Shown one piece after another: positions 1 to 12,409 of a stretch of DNA of 64,000 nucleotides. The number at the start of each line of letters is the position of its first letter. Within the stretch, counting starts at the first letter, position 1. The notes below the pieces were generated by a model. That model saw only the letters and a program-made list of their open reading frames with translations. It was not told where the DNA came from and made no database searches. Source of the DNA: Parelaphostrongylus tenuis (taxonomy: Eukaryota; Nematoda; Chromadorea; Rhabditida; Metastrongylidae); NCBI GenBank assembly GCA_019055375.1, contig JAHQIW010007237.1:496001-560000 (forward strand), given 5' to 3'. The translations under genes were made by a program, and so were the position numbers.

Positions 1-145
1 TGCACAACTTTCGTGTCAGGCGAGACTCGAACTCACATCTCACTCTATCTGGGAACGCATGCTCTGACCCGTTGCACTACTGACTCCAATTTTGCACACC
101 ACTCTTCAAGTCCCGCCTGACGTGGAAGTTTTGCAACTACATCAA
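1..145 (-). repeat. tRNA-like foldback element, truncated at the window edge
   Basis: The minus strand carries a tRNA-like unit with a B-box-like GTTCGAG core (seen as CTCGAAC on the plus strand) and a CTGACGC-type acceptor end. From about 107 to 145 a short inverted piece of the same end follows (CCCGCCTGACG, then TTTTGCAACTACATCAA). This is the pattern of the fuller copies at 30898-31243 and 36969-37339 with most of the middle and right arm deleted. It lies upstream of the first visible gene 1 exon, so it is probably intronic. Confidence 0.6.
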
Positions 146-528
146 CGGGTATTATCGAAAGTTTCTTGAGCAGAAAGTACATGGTTCTTGCGATTCGCTA
201 TACCCAACGGGGCGGTACTGCCGTTGACCCATGTAAAGGAATAGATTTATGGGAAAATTGAAGGATTCGCAAAATCAGGATCTCCGTTACTTCAAAATTT
301 TATGTTGGGTGGACTTCATCTTTCGCAACTCCTACAAAAGCTTCACTTATTAACATGCTAAGCTGACCGTGCTTCCAAGCCCATGTAGAGCACATGCGGT
401 ATGTAAGTATATTAGAGTTGTAATGCTGCGAATATGATACTCTCCGGAAAGTTAATGACGACTGTTTAGAACTAGACCAGCGAAATCAAAAAAAAAAAAC
501 TCGGATTGATAATTTCAATCTTCTTCAG
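146..528. other. Probable intron sequence of gene 1
   Basis: No exon, sushi motif or RNA gene is recognised here. The stretch ends in a good acceptor (a C/T-rich run, then TTCTTCAG) directly before the first visible gene 1 exon, so it is most simply the 3' end of an intron whose 5' exon lies left of the window. Confidence 0.5.
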
Positions 529-612
529 GAATAATTCCCATTCCTGGTGAAGGTGTCTGCCTTCCCATGGCAACTCCTCTGAACGGCTTCGTCACTTACA
601 GCATTGTTGGAA
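529..612 (+). CDS. Gene 1 exon a: first half of a sushi module
   Basis: It follows the acceptor TTCTTCAG at 521-528 and ends before GTAATT. It reads in phase 1 as GEGVCLPMATPLNGFVTYS, the typical sushi start (C1, then x-NG-x-x-x-Y-S). The exon ends with one base of a split codon. Confidence 0.75.
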
Positions 613-3600
613 GTAATTAAGTTTTGGTCAGATAGGGTGCTATTTTCTTTTCTTTATCAAAATACAGCATATTTAGTCGGTTCTTATGCTTCCGGTACGG
701 TAGCGACGCTCAATTGCAATCTTGGTTACACTATTTCTGGCACAATATCCAGCACTTGCACAAATGGAGCATGGGTACCTCCACTTCTTGGTACATGTAA
801 TACAGGTATAGATTCATCGAATGCTCAGAAATATACTGAGTTAGAATCTGTATTCTGACCAAAGATAAAACCGTGTTTTATCTAGATAGAGAATAAAATA
901 GGCAAATCAAATAATTCTGATGTCTTGTGATGAATGGCTGCATTTTCGTGCCCATTTACTTGATTGGCCGGCCCTTAAAAGTAATTCAAGATGTGGCAGA
1001 TTTTTCGGTCGTCTTATGCTACCCATGGTTTTTCCTCGATAAGGCATATATAGCCACGAAAATCGCGAACATCCGCGAAGCCCTCTAAATGGTGTATGAA
1101 GATCAATAGTGATTTTTTACTTTACTGAGATAGAGATGGGCCAAAGCAATGCTCTTCTTGTTTGAGCTGCGCCAATGACAAATATCATTAATATTTACGT
1201 ACACACGATCATGAATGTTCATATTATGATCACGATTGGTTGTCTCATTCGCGCTGAAAGAATTTGTCATAGCATGCTTCAGTGGCGTATAATGCTTGTA
1301 AAATCAGAAAATTTCTCACTTCACTTCAGATTGAGCTAGAGGAATCGAGAAGCTTAGAGAGCCTTCAGAAACATCAAATATGAAGTGGGCAGAGCAAATA
1401 CACGGCTCCATTTCCACGCTTTCGATTCAACAAGTCTCTCTGGCTTAGCATATTAATCGGAAGCCTACTTGCCAAGTGAACAGGATGAAAGATCATGTTT
1501 CTGCCATTGAACTATGAGAAATAATACGTAAATGATCGGAAAACGAAGGCCCTATTCTGCGCGCAAAATGTCCATGAGGTGTACAATAGGAATCTAAACG
1601 ACGATCGATGGGCAAAAATTATCACAGGTGGATACCTTGGAACATTGAACATACGACAAAACCACTATCGATCTATGGTTTGAGTTCCTTGTGCGGACAC
1701 TTAAACAAAGATCTGATCTATTTGTTCAGTGCTGTTCAGATTTTTTTGCCTCAAATGAAAGCTAAAAAAGAGATAAACGATATCGCAGACTTCAATAACC
1801 TCATGCATTCCCTCGACAAACGTCCATTTAGCAATAAAAGCAATTTAATGCTGCTTGCTTATGCCTGATAATTTTATTTCAGCCATGCATGTGGTCTGTT
1901 ATGGACACTTATACAGTGTTCCGTGATAGACGTGTTTCGGCCTTGCAGCCTCGTCAGATGCATGCTGCCTTTCATCTGAGTCAATCCTTCCTGTGGGAAA
2001 ACCCCCTTACATAGAGCAACCGCAGACGTACCATTTACAAGAGCCATTAAGTGCTAAGAGTCACCATGATTCCTGCGGTACCTGTATGTGAAGAGGCTCT
2101 CCCCCAAGAGGGATTGGCTCAGAATAAAGTCACCGTACAACTGACGAGACTGCAGGATCGAAACACGTGTATTGCACTGTTTAGGTACCCATAACACACT
2201 ACATGCATGGTTCAAAGATAATCATCAGGCGCAAACAGCGTGCCACGATATCTTCTATTACACTTCTTTTAGAGATGAAATGCTGCGTGAGTGGCAAAAA
2301 TAGAACGACGCTTGTAGCGTAAAGCTCTTGAGTTATTCATTGTTGTAGTATTCTGCCTTGGAACTGTTTCTGTCATACAAGATGAGTGAATTTGAGTTCG
2401 ATCATTTTCTAACGAAGATTTTGGGTTTTGATTATGGAAGATGAAATTTTGTGTGGAACCTTCCTGTCGGTTTGCGTAGTCAGTGTACCACCGCTACCGT
2501 TCTGCAAGATTTTCAGAGTTTTGCAGCTGCCACTAACAAAACAGTGCATTTCTGCAAAGATCGCTTTCAATTCCTTCCATTTTTGGTCATCAATTTCACG
2601 TACGATCATACATTAGCACCTAATCTAATCTCCTCTTTTGACTCTGCCATCCACAAAGTACTGCAACCTACATGTGGACAGTGCTGCCGTATGAAGATTT
2701 AATCTTCTATATGAATGGCCTCAAATGCTGACTGCGAGTATCCATCGCATTTTGTTACACTGTAGATAACATATCTAAGTTATTACTGGTCTTTTGATTC
2801 AGAAATTTTTCTTTTCAAATTAGTCGCTTTTTTTTTGCTGTTACCTTTGGGACAGGGACTATTTGCGTTTTAAGCCATCTTTGATCACTGCGCCGCCTTC
2901 AGCGCTCTTTCAGACTAACTGCTAATAGTAGGTTCTACTTCTAAGATTAAATAAATTTGCTCACAATAACTCGTATAACTTTTAGGACTGACAATCGATT
3001 ATTCTCGGAAGTAGTCGAATGCTTACTTAACTTTCCTATTGGCCGACACGAGGTTGTTAACACACGATTTACTTAGCACAATATGAACAGTTTCAACGGT
3101 TGACGCTTGAGCAGTATCGCCTTCTTCACAGCCCGGAAGAGTATACTTGTAATCTACTCAGCCAAGACATTCGTAACGCAAGCAGATGAAACGTCAAATG
3201 CAACTTTCAATTCACATAGGTAATCAATTACTATCAAATACTCACCGTTATGCTGTTTTGCCGTTTAGTTGTCAATATGTAGACCGCCGCACAGAGTCAT
3301 GGGGTGCGGTGAGGTATGTGTCTGTCTCAGATTCACAAAAATCAATCCGAGATATTGCGCGAAACCACGAGTGATAATTAGGCGCTCATCTTCGAGATCA
3401 TGCTTGGAGTTTTAAAATAGATCCAAAACGCTTTGAGAATTTACGGCTTACGATCCCGTGTTAGAATAGTTATTTCTGCTTCAAACTCTTCCTCGTTAAG
3501 CATCTAGTCTTGGGCGTTTAGTGAGGTATTGAATTAGCTTCAACTTTGCTGACTAAGTGTTCCTTCGTAAGAAAACGGAATGTACTGGTGTTAGTGATGC

Positions 3601-6600
3601 TCGCCTCCGTCGCTTGCCACTCAGGGCCTTTCTTTCTCGCCGTGGATTGCATCTCTAAGTTAGGCAATTAGATCTTTATTTTCAATTATATTGCGTAACA
3701 AGAACAAAAAAATGATGTCATAGATGTACCCGTAAATTAAATAAATAATACACGATTAGTGGTCAAAATACTATAGAGAAGAAGACACATGAGCGACGAA
3801 GAAGATGTTTCTGACTTGTATTTGGAGATTGTGATGAGAAGTGAGCTTCTGGTTTTTATACGTGAAGTAGGAAGTTGAAGATGACCTTTGAGGCTTGAAA
3901 GCATCTCTAAAAACAGCCGGTGGTACGACGTGATGAGTGGGCGTGGGACTGAACACCACAGTAACGATTATCATAAGAAACGGGCATTAATAAAGCAGCA
4001 AGAGGTCCCAGTTACCGTATGACAAGTAAGGGTTTTCATTCAGTGACCTAACATTGGCAGGATAATTTACACATCACACAAGTGCACAGGAGTAAGCTTG
4101 GACCTAGCACAATGCCAAAGAAATAGATTGGTTCGATGACGACAACTTAACTTATTACTTACTGAGAAGGCAAGAAATCTAGATGATGACTCTGATATGC
4201 TGGCAGAGATAAAGGTGAAAACTTAGTCAGCCTAATTGTGTTTTATGTTAATCGTAGCAAAGATGAGCTGAGAAGTTTAAGCAGGAGAGAGCAGCGATGT
4301 AAGGGCGAAGATGGCTGTTTCGACGGGGCATTTGCAGCCAGATGAATCGCTGAGGGATGATTTTTCGTTCAGCCATCCTACAAAAGTTAGCCTGTAACTA
4401 GCTAGCAACACATATCGGCCATCTGAAGGCGAAATATCGAACCATCTGCCAGCCGAAAATACTAGCTGCTGGTATGACTCATTGCTTAATTATGCTAATT
4501 TTCTAAAAGTAACATATCAAACATTTAATGATGTGCAAAGGATTCAGCGTAGATGAGAAAGGAAATAGCATTTATTCAGGGTACATAATTTCTTTACAGG
4601 GGCCTGCCCATTCCACTGAGCATTCGCCGCCACACCTTTTGGAAGAGATTAAGAAAGCCCTAACGCCAGTCACACAGCTCGTTTTTACCGTCAGTGCATA
4701 TTAGGTACATTTTTCGTTTTGTATAGAAGATAGAGGCAGGCTACTCTGTGTCCGTATAAAAGAATACCTAGTTGGGAAAGGTGAAGTTAATTCGAATGCC
4801 ACACTAGGCGCACATAGGGCACAGACGCATAACGTGGAAGACCGTAGAGGTAATCATCGCAGAACATGAACATCCTCCGCGCTTTGGACCTCAAAACCTC
4901 AGGGCGCAAAACCTTGAAGCGCTTTGGAAATGCATAGAAACCAAACATGAATTGCAAAGATGACTACCTGAATTTGCGTCAAATCTCGAATGATCTTTGT
5001 GAATCTAAGACGAGTACATACTTAGCCTACATGAGACGTAAGGTGCTCTATATATCTACTAGTAGACCACGAAACAAAACGGTGAGTATTCATAACTAAT
5101 TGCTCTATTTGAATTTTACGTTATAAATCACATCTGATTTGGCTACGGATGTATTTGGCTAAGGGAAATTGCATGACAGTTAGACTCTAAAAGTTGTGAA
5201 GCGAAGCCGTCGAAACGTAAACTACTGAAATTGTTAATATTCTATTGTCAGTCTACTGAATAGATTGTATATTAACAATCTCGTGTACATTGAATAAGAA
5301 AATACTGATTAACTTGATAACATTTATTAGATCGTGAATGACTTTGCAATGATGCCAATAAAATCACGCGCCTATACATGAATCTCAACCATAAGATCGA
5401 TTTTCAGGAATTGATGCACCAGACACGAATAGCGTTCTGACATGTGGAAATGCGATCGTAGCAAATGGAGTAGTCACTTATAGCTGGGGAACGCCGGAAG
5501 AGGTCAGTTAGATGACGGAAAGATCGCGTAGGTAATGAAAAGGTTGAGTGATTAGCATAATCATCCAATTGTAAAATAGATAAGTCTAATTGTATCAGGC
5601 CAGCTGCGGAACATCATTTTCTAAAGCGCTCACTGAAAGCATGTTGACTGCGATCAGTATTATACTACTTGAAACATCAGGCTGTCCAAATGATCTTCTC
5701 CGAAAACGTCTGACAAAGACCTCACAGCGATGGAGACTTTGAACACTTGTGCAGTAGTTTATTTTACACGGAGAATAAAATGTTCAGTTAATTCTGTTAA
5801 GGCGCTCAAACAATTGGGAACGGTAGCAGTGATGTCGTGCAATGCCGGCTTCACGCCGCTTGGATCGACAGCATCGACTTGTCAGAATGGAATATGGACG
5901 CCTGCTCTCGGCATATGCATTGCTGAAGGTTTCTTGCGTCTAGTCGCTTTTTGTAGATGAAAAAGTTCTTAGGAATAGCTCGTCATCTCGATTGACCAAG
6001 AAGAACATGACTATTAAGAATAGTCATAAATGTTACGAGGACAAAACTACTTTTAAATGATCAAGCTAACACAAGGCTGAGAAAATTTTAATCTTTCCAG
6101 GTTCCAGTTTCAGGCGTAATGCTCGCAAGTCTTGGCTGCTGTGAATAAATGGTGTGATTCCAACTTCGAGTCTATTCATCATAAAAACTGAATTAGCTGT
6201 CAATAACCTCTGGTTATACTGATAGGCACGACTGTGTCATGAGACTATATTAACAAATCTGACGTTTAATCAAATTTCACCTTTCTCTGAGCCTGGAAAG
6301 GTCAACATGGCACTCAGTCTACCCAGTAAAACATTTTCATCATATAGTAAGGCAGCACATTTTCACGACGTTGCTTTCGACTGCATTTGATAATCCAGCC
6401 GCTTTCGTATGGGCCAATTTGAGCGTTAAAAATGGAATTCATTTTATTCTCATGCATCAATAAAGCCTTCGAAGCCGTAATCCCTTCTTCTCGAAATTCG
6501 CAGAGTCTGTATCCACATCACTTACCTCGAAAAAGTTACATATGGAGCGCTGATATGTGGTGGTCATGTTAGCTTTGTTTGATTACGAAAGTAAATGAAA

Positions 6601-7740
6601 GAAAGAGATGCGATGTGCACGTTGTTTGGTATAGAACCTCGAGAGTTTGCCGCTGCGTCGTCTAGTGTCCCTACGTTGAGCCGGCCCTTGCTGCACCAGA
6701 CTCGCTCAAGCTTCACTGGTGTGATCTCAAACCCGGGTAAATAACTTACTTGCCTAACAGACTGCCTAACAGATCTATGTAGAGATACTAATTGAAGCAA
6801 AGATGTGAACATCTCAGGCACTTTCGCTGTCGTTAGATTGAAGCTGTTCAGTGATTAATAAGGACTTGGACATTACATATACTAGTTGAGAAATGACGGT
6901 GTGTCTGCGCTGACAGACGAACCCAACATTTGCATGAGGCAGAGGCAAAGCACAGACGAGTACAGAGAGTGATGGTGAGTCTGAGCTAAGCTATACCGCA
7001 GTGAAACATACACTAACGATCTACAAAAAAAAAGTTGTGAACGATGAATTTTATGGAGAAAACTTACACGAGGGAGTCATTAATCCACTGAATCATAAGC
7101 TACTAATTATATGTGAAATATGGCTGGCACGGTGAATGTTACTATTCAGCGCAGCGAAATGATGTGCGGACTTTGGCAAGTGTTTTGTGAGTCATGTGCG
7201 AAAAGTTACCTACACAATATGAGCAGTGAAAGAGGCGGGGATTGCGTTAACTGCGAAGAACTCGGTATGTGAGTGACCGTTCAGGGACAGAACGGACAGC
7301 GGGTGCATGTGTATGATTGTGTGTTCCAGATGTTAGCATGCTATCAATGCAGTATCTAGCTAGAGATCTGAAATGGTCCACATTACTAACATTGTAATAA
7401 ACAAAATTACAGAGAAGTAGTAGATCAACAGGAGATTAGCTATTATGGTGTGGTAACTTTGACGACACCATGTATTCAGGTGCTACACCGCTCAGCTGTC
7501 CTGCAATGTTGCCGCCGCTTGGAGGTGCAATATCCTATTCAACTGCTAGCACTTCAGGTCCCTTCTCGTCTGGAACGATGGCCATACTCAGATGCAACGG
7601 CGGTTTACCCACTGGTATAACAATATCTACGATCATTTTTATTTCCTTTTTATCAGAATATTATGAACAATTTAGGAGCTTCTGTAAGTACTTGTTTAAA
7701 TGGTCAGTGGTCACCGCCTGCATTAGGGACATGCTCTTGA
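529..7740 (+). CDS. Gene 1: sushi (CCP) domain secreted protein, 3' part
   Basis: Six visible exons: 529-612, 677-805, 5408-5502, 5802-5928, 7480-7614 and 7676-7740. They join in phase to 210 residues plus TGA; the 5' part is off the left edge. Three sushi modules are encoded, each with the four-cysteine pattern C1...C2, then C3-x-NG-x-W, then LG-x-C4. Sushi domains are extracellular protein-binding modules of about 60 residues, so a secreted or surface role is inferred; the ligand is unknown. The second and third modules are paralogous to modules in gene 3 (57289-57754 and 58144-60632). The first module has no obvious counterpart in gene 3. The protein stops one residue after the last cysteine, as in gene 2. 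One acceptor is TTAAG rather than TTCAG. Exon boundaries are inferred, not confirmed by transcripts. Confidence 0.75.
677..805 (+). CDS. Gene 1 exon b: second half of the sushi module
   Basis: It follows a 64-bp intron (613-676, acceptor ATTTAG) and ends before GTATAG. It encodes the C2 region GTVATLNCNLGYT, the C3 region STCTNGAWVPP and the C4 region LLGTC. Both ends are phase 1, so the module can be duplicated without breaking frame. Confidence 0.8.
1921..1965 (-). ncRNA. Hammerhead ribozyme motif, stem I degraded
   Basis: On the minus strand: CUGACGA, then stem II GGCU-GCAA-GGCC closed by a GNRA tetraloop, then GAAAC. This is a complete conserved core. The flanks that should form stem I no longer pair, so this copy is probably inactive. 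The G-C rich stem II differs from that of other copies while staying paired. Confidence 0.55.
2135..2177 (+). ncRNA. Hammerhead ribozyme motif, right arm
   Basis: CUGACGA at 2141-2147, GAAA at 2160-2163, a minimal stem III of C-ACGU-G at 2164-2169, and U-A giving a GUA triplet with predicted cleavage after 2171. Stem I pairs GUACAA (2135-2140) with UUGCAC (2172-2177), with one mismatch. Stem II at 2148-2159 is weaker than in other copies (two good pairs). It is sense to gene 1, inside its intron. Confidence 0.5.
5408..5502 (+). CDS. Gene 1 exon c: first half of a sushi module
   Basis: The acceptor is TTTTCAG and the donor GTCAGT. It starts in phase 1 and ends in phase 0 after the codons for GTPEE. 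It is closely similar in sequence and identical in length (95 bp) to gene 3 exon 57289-57383. C1 lies in the string LTCGNAIVANGVVTYSWG. Confidence 0.8.
5802..5928 (+). CDS. Gene 1 exon d: second half of the sushi module
   Basis: The 127-bp exon matches gene 3 exon 57628-57754. It encodes GTVAVMSCNAGF, STCQNGIWTP and LGICIAEG. The acceptor is GTTAAG, whereas gene 3 has GTTCAG. The nearest upstream CAG (5785-5787) would add 14 nt and shift the frame, so the AAG site is the only workable choice. Confidence 0.75.
5929..7479 (+). other. Gene 1 intron
   Basis: No exon is recognised. A minus-strand open stretch at 6564-6821 reads like a dispersed-repeat translation rather than a host gene and is not called. 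Confidence 0.45.
7480..7614 (+). CDS. Gene 1 exon e: first half of the last sushi module
   Basis: The 135-bp exon is in phase 1 at both ends, after ATTCAG and before GTATAA. It encodes C1 in LSCPAMLPPLGGAISYS and C2 in MAILRCNGGLPTG. It is paralogous to 31361-31495 in gene 2 and 58144-58278 in gene 3, with identical length. Confidence 0.82.
7676..7740 (+). CDS. Gene 1 terminal coding exon
   Basis: It follows a 61-bp intron (acceptor TTTAG). It encodes STCLNGQWSPPALGTCS and then TGA at 7738-7740. The bases TCCAG and a GTAAAC donor-like site follow the stop immediately. In gene 3 the matching exon reads through to that donor, which suggests that this exon was once internal. Confidence 0.78.
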
Positions 7741-10365
7741 TCCAGGTAAACGGACATGCAATTTTGTTCACTTAACACTTTCGCGATAATTCGCATTGAA
7801 TTTGATAGTTACTTCAACCGATTCTACAAAGCGTGTCTTTCTATTCAAGAACGCAATTTTTCCGCTGGTATATTTGACTATACAGAGCTTTTTTTGGCTG
7901 ACCTTCGTCATCAATCGATAACTTGGCGAACACATATTTTGTACTGCGTTCATGCCCAGGATAGCAGTCTCAATACCCTAAGATTGGCTAATAGCCTTTT
8001 CGAATAAGTTAGCCCGTCTGCCAAAACTCTACTAAGGATCTGTGAGTACTTCCACGCAAAGTCGGCAGCTTGGAAACACTTTATGGTGAAAAGGGTATAT
8101 CACTGAGCAGATTTCTCTAAACATGTCCGCAGTAATCCGAGCTCATACGCGTCAAATTGTGCATCTGTCGATCAATCATGGGTAAATGAACATTTACGGC
8201 TCTTGGAAAGCTAATTTCCGCCAAAGATCATAGTTCCATTCAAAACATTATTTTGCAGTACGCATCTTTTGGATGAAATTCATGTGAAGGTAATCGCAGT
8301 ATGGAGGACTAGGCAAAAGAATGTGCAATTACCAATGTAAAGGACACTACTAAAAAAATTACTTACTCTTTACCCTGATCCTTTTTGTAATTTGCTGATT
8401 CGGCTGACATTTACAAACTTATTTAGGCAGCCGCAAGTTCTACAATCAGCAGTTTCACAACGTTCTGCAAAAAATTTACCTTATTAACGACATCTAATAT
8501 ATGATGCATGTAACAAACCGTGCTTGAACAAGATGTGTGTTTCGTTTGTCAACACTAATATAAAAATAGAGTTCCTCAATAGATTTGACAACATTATCAA
8601 CAGTTTTATCTTTAGAATATTACTATGAGAGCAGAACTTGGTTTTTGAGGTGGTCTTGAACCCGCGATAGGCACGACGAGGACTCTGTGTGTAGTAGACA
8701 ACTATGTGAGCCCTCGGAAATGGTAGTCACGATTTTGAAGTTACATCAAATTCGAAGTTCTACTGTTACTCAGTATTATTGTGGCTGTATTTCATAAGAT
8801 ACCTTGCTCTTAAAAATGAATTAGACAGTAAATAAAAATCTAGAAGTGAAATTTCATTTTAGCTGTGGTCTTATCTTCAGTTTTTTCATATTGGAAGCTG
8901 TGGTCCTACTCAGTACGAAAACTGAACTAAGACTCTATCGTCCGTTATAAAGACCCATCCACTTCTTGCGTAGAAGCTACATATCACTTATCTGCATTGA
9001 TTAACATCAAAACAATGTGAAAGAAATATTTCTAACCTCAATAGATCTAGTTTAAAGCTGTTGAGAATACCCTGCAGAATGTGGAATCACTATTTTGGTG
9101 AGTTTGTACAACTGCCAACCCAACCCACTCTCCAGATGTTAACTTAAACTTTGTGCAACAGCAGAAGTTCGAACTTAAACTATGGTTAATTAGATATGTT
9201 TAAACAATAAACAAGTGGGCAATATAAACCACTTATTAGGTTTCGTGAGATGTTGCATCACTTACGTCAAATATGAGTATTTGCACAACACATGCAGAAT
9301 ACGTCCATCTGTTAACTCCTGATTGATTGTTATGAAAGAGTAGGTCTAAAACACTACTAAGCTTGACTAATAGGACTTACCCATTATCTCTGCATTATCA
9401 GAATCATATTAATCTTTATTTTCTGAATCACTGCCCTCTAAATCATCGTCTGTGACGAATACAGAGACTTCCATGTTGTCTTCTGCACCAACATTACCTC
9501 TTCATTGTCATCCTTTATAAAAATCTTTCAACAGTTTCATAAGTGGGAAAAAGACTATACTTGTCCAACACTTCAACAATCCCAGCCGGCGTACCAAACT
9601 GTATTAGTGCGCTAACACATGAAATCAAGGTGGAGAACGATGTAGGTAAGAGAAAGGGCAAAACTCTATTAGCGACAAAGGTGGAGGACTGTAGTGATTT
9701 CTTGGCATTTGGATGTTGACATTACATAGAGACGTCTTTGGGAAGTTTTTCTTTAGCGGTCGTCCTCTAAGCCTTTAAAGACGGCCGAAGAAATCATGCG
9801 TGCGGAGCTAAATGCGCAGCGGTGGGCTATTTTCGCTGTTTGATTTGGGTTTTTTCTGTGTCTTGTATTAATTCTGGGATTCTTGTAATAATTTGATACA
9901 ATATGATCTCTTCTATTCGCTCACAAGCTTCTAATTTGAATATATGTGTCTTGCACAGAAATAAACGCTGGCTTACTGCGCAATTATATTGAATTTGGGC
10001 AATCAATCAGTTGTATTGAATTGTACAAAATATATCACCATATAAACCTTTAGTTTTGATCTTCTCTAGTTTTATACAAGATTTATGAATCATCACTGTG
10101 AATAATAATTGGAAGACATGAGTAATTTATTAGAAATGATGATGCATGCTATAGTCGATCCCAGTTGATCGATAACTCTTACTATAAGTGAATTTATATC
10201 AGTCATTCACTTATTTCCAATTATTTAGAGTTGAGATTTGCAAGAAAAAGTTGAGACATTAAGGGTAGTAGAAAAATATCATGCGTGAAGGAACAGTCGT
10301 GTTTAAGTAAAAGCTTGGAACATCGGCATTTTGCAAACCATTGATCAGAAATATGTGTCGCCAAG
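7741..10365. other. Spacer downstream of gene 1, partly shared with the region downstream of gene 2
   Basis: No gene of the sushi array is seen. The blocks at about 8630-9060 and 9378-9500 match 33470-33820 and 34010-34120 downstream of gene 2, which shows that the duplication unit extends past the stop codon. On the minus strand, 9378-9500 reads as an acidic D/E/S-rich stretch (NMEVSVFVTDDDLEGSDSEN) that ends at a GTAAGT donor-like site. It may be an exon relic of an opposing gene. It has an internal TAA. Confidence 0.4.
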
Positions 10366-11379
10366 AAGTATTTGGTACCTTCCCCTTATCGACACCCATA
10401 TTCGAGAGAATTTATTTTTTATTTTTCCGAGACATTTTAATGAACACTCGATACCTAAATGTCAAGAATTTGAACGGTGCATTTTATCTTTTGAATACTC
10501 TTTATATTAGGTTGTAATGTAAAAATAAAATTTTATTTCACATCCTAGCATTTTTCGCTGAGCGAAGTTTTCCCTGGAAATTCAGTAATTATTCATAGCA
10601 TAAATTTCAGGAAATTCAAAAGTTTTTGGTTTTCCGAAAAAAAAAGTATTATTGCGCTGCAACACAGAGATTAAGATTGCATTCAACATGCGGCACGCAT
10701 ATCTTGCACCGGTGGACGGATTTCGCAATAATGGTATCAAGTCATTCCTTTCAATAACAGTTCGATAGCTTAGATCATGAAAATTTCAATTTTATGCTTA
10801 ATCTTCTAAATACAAATCTCTTAGCGCGCTGTAGCAGTTAGAATGAAACTGTGTTATACATTTAGGTGCTTTTCGTTAGACAGAGCTTTTCTCTCAGACT
10901 TTCATTAACCATTCGATAGCACAATACTCAGTAATTACAATGATATGCTTGATTTTTGGAAAGGACTTCTTGATGCGTTGTTACAACTAAAAAAATATTG
11001 GGTTCCGTATTCGACGCGCATCGCACTACAAACGTGAATTACGCTGCGCTAGCGACATGTGTCGGGTGCGACACTCAATATTCTATTAGCTGTAACAACG
11101 CAGTAAGAAATTTTCCTTGAAATGTCATTGATTTCATTGAGATATGTGCTAACGAATGGCTATTGAAGTCTAAGGAAAAGTGGTGTTCAGCGAAAAAATC
11201 TTGAGTGCGAAATAAAATTTTATTTTACCATCACAGCGTAATATAAAGCCAGTTTCAAAACAGAATGGACCTTTCGAATTTTCGCGTTCAAAGCTATCAA
11301 ATGATTACTAAAATTAAAAAGAAATAAAAAATATCTTGTTCTAAATATGGGTGCGGATAAGGGAAAAGTACCAAGTACT
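10366..11379. repeat. Foldback element of about 1 kb
   Basis: The left end AGTATTTGGTACCTTCCCC is the inverse of the right end (GGGAAAAGTACCAAGTACT). Inner segments also pair inversely: 10969-10984 (TTCTTGATGCGTTGTT) with 11095-11110, and the ATAAAATTTTATTT segments near 10525 and 11215. The left arm is longer, so the right arm carries deletions. No coding capacity is seen. Related sequence occurs near 42300-42440. Confidence 0.6.
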
Positions 11380-12409
11380 CTCCGCATTGATGAACGTGTT
11401 CTTCCTACACTCCCTCCAGCTACATACTAGTATTACTACCATATAGATCTCTATTAGAGGTGTTTAGTTACAGAAGTCATGATTTCAAGCTAAGTTCTCG
11501 CAAGACAGGCCATATAAAAGCACAAAAAGGGTTGCAAGTTTATTTTTTACGAGAATGTGGTGTTACTACTGAAAATCTGGGATTTCCAAGACAAGTAATC
11601 GCTATTTATATAAAAAAACCTTTATAAAACTTTCCTCCGTGATTCTCCTCCTTTTCTGTGGAGATGCAACACCTCTAACTTGAAAACATCATATATAATT
11701 ACCAGTAAACCACGTATGGCGTCCAAGCGACGGAGTAAAATTTTGTGCAATTTCCTTTGTGCTCTTACAGCGTTCTCTAATAACTTTGAAAGACTAATTG
11801 AAATTTTCAATCATCAAAGTTTCCCAGATGTGGGCTATCGAATGGCTAATAAAACTCTGATGAAGAGTCATATCGATGCCACAGCGAGAGTAATCAAAGC
11901 AAACTGAGTGTGAAACATAATTTTACTGTCGCTGCGGCAGCGTAATAGAGAGTCTTTTTTACAAACTAAACAATTTGTTGAATTAACAGAAACTTATGAT
12001 TTTTAGTGATCACCAAATGTCTAAGCAAAAACGTTTATCCAGCGAGAAAAGCCTTCAAGCAGTCGTGAGTCACATTTGGTACACGTCGTCCCTTAGGTGT
12101 TGTGAAGGAATGTAAAGACCAATATCGAAACTCACATCGAAATCAGGTCAAAACGGCAAAGGCATCTGGCATACCGCAATCAGTTATCGGTCAACATAAC
12201 AATGATTTACAAACTTGTCACATCCTATACACACTTTTCAAAACAACTTCATCTCTAATGATGATCACCCGTCTTCCGGGTTTTCATCATACAAAATCAA
12301 ACCGATCGTCAGCTGTTCAAAGAGCCGACGAGTAGACCAGCATGGCTTGTCAATCTTTCGTATGTAAGTGTTAAAGTTTATACTATCCCAGAGCGAATAT
12401 AGTCCAGGA
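11380..12409. other. Spacer, nothing recognised
   Basis: AT-rich sequence with short unrelated open frames (for example 11680-11907 +) that have no recognisable domain. Parts resemble the arms of the preceding foldback. Confidence 0.4.

Larger units (their letters stand above)
1860..2231. mobile_element. Hammerhead-bearing foldback element, copy 1
   Basis: The 372-bp inverted repeat starts TATGCC...CAGCCATGCATG and ends CATGCATGGTTC...CAGGCG. Its termini match those of the copy at 29424-29802. Each arm carries a hammerhead-like core (minus strand at 1934-1957, plus strand at 2141-2163). No protein-coding capacity is seen, so it resembles a non-autonomous, MITE-like element. Movement is inferred from the dispersed copies. 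Clear target-site duplications were not identified. Confidence 0.7.
806..5407 (+). other. Gene 1 intron of 4.6 kb
   Basis: The intron holds the hammerhead-bearing foldback at 1860-2231. I see no other sushi exon or RNA gene. Short open frames at 1608-1868, 2428-2702 and 3186-3374 have no recognisable domain and no paralogous counterpart, so I do not call them genes. Confidence 0.55.
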
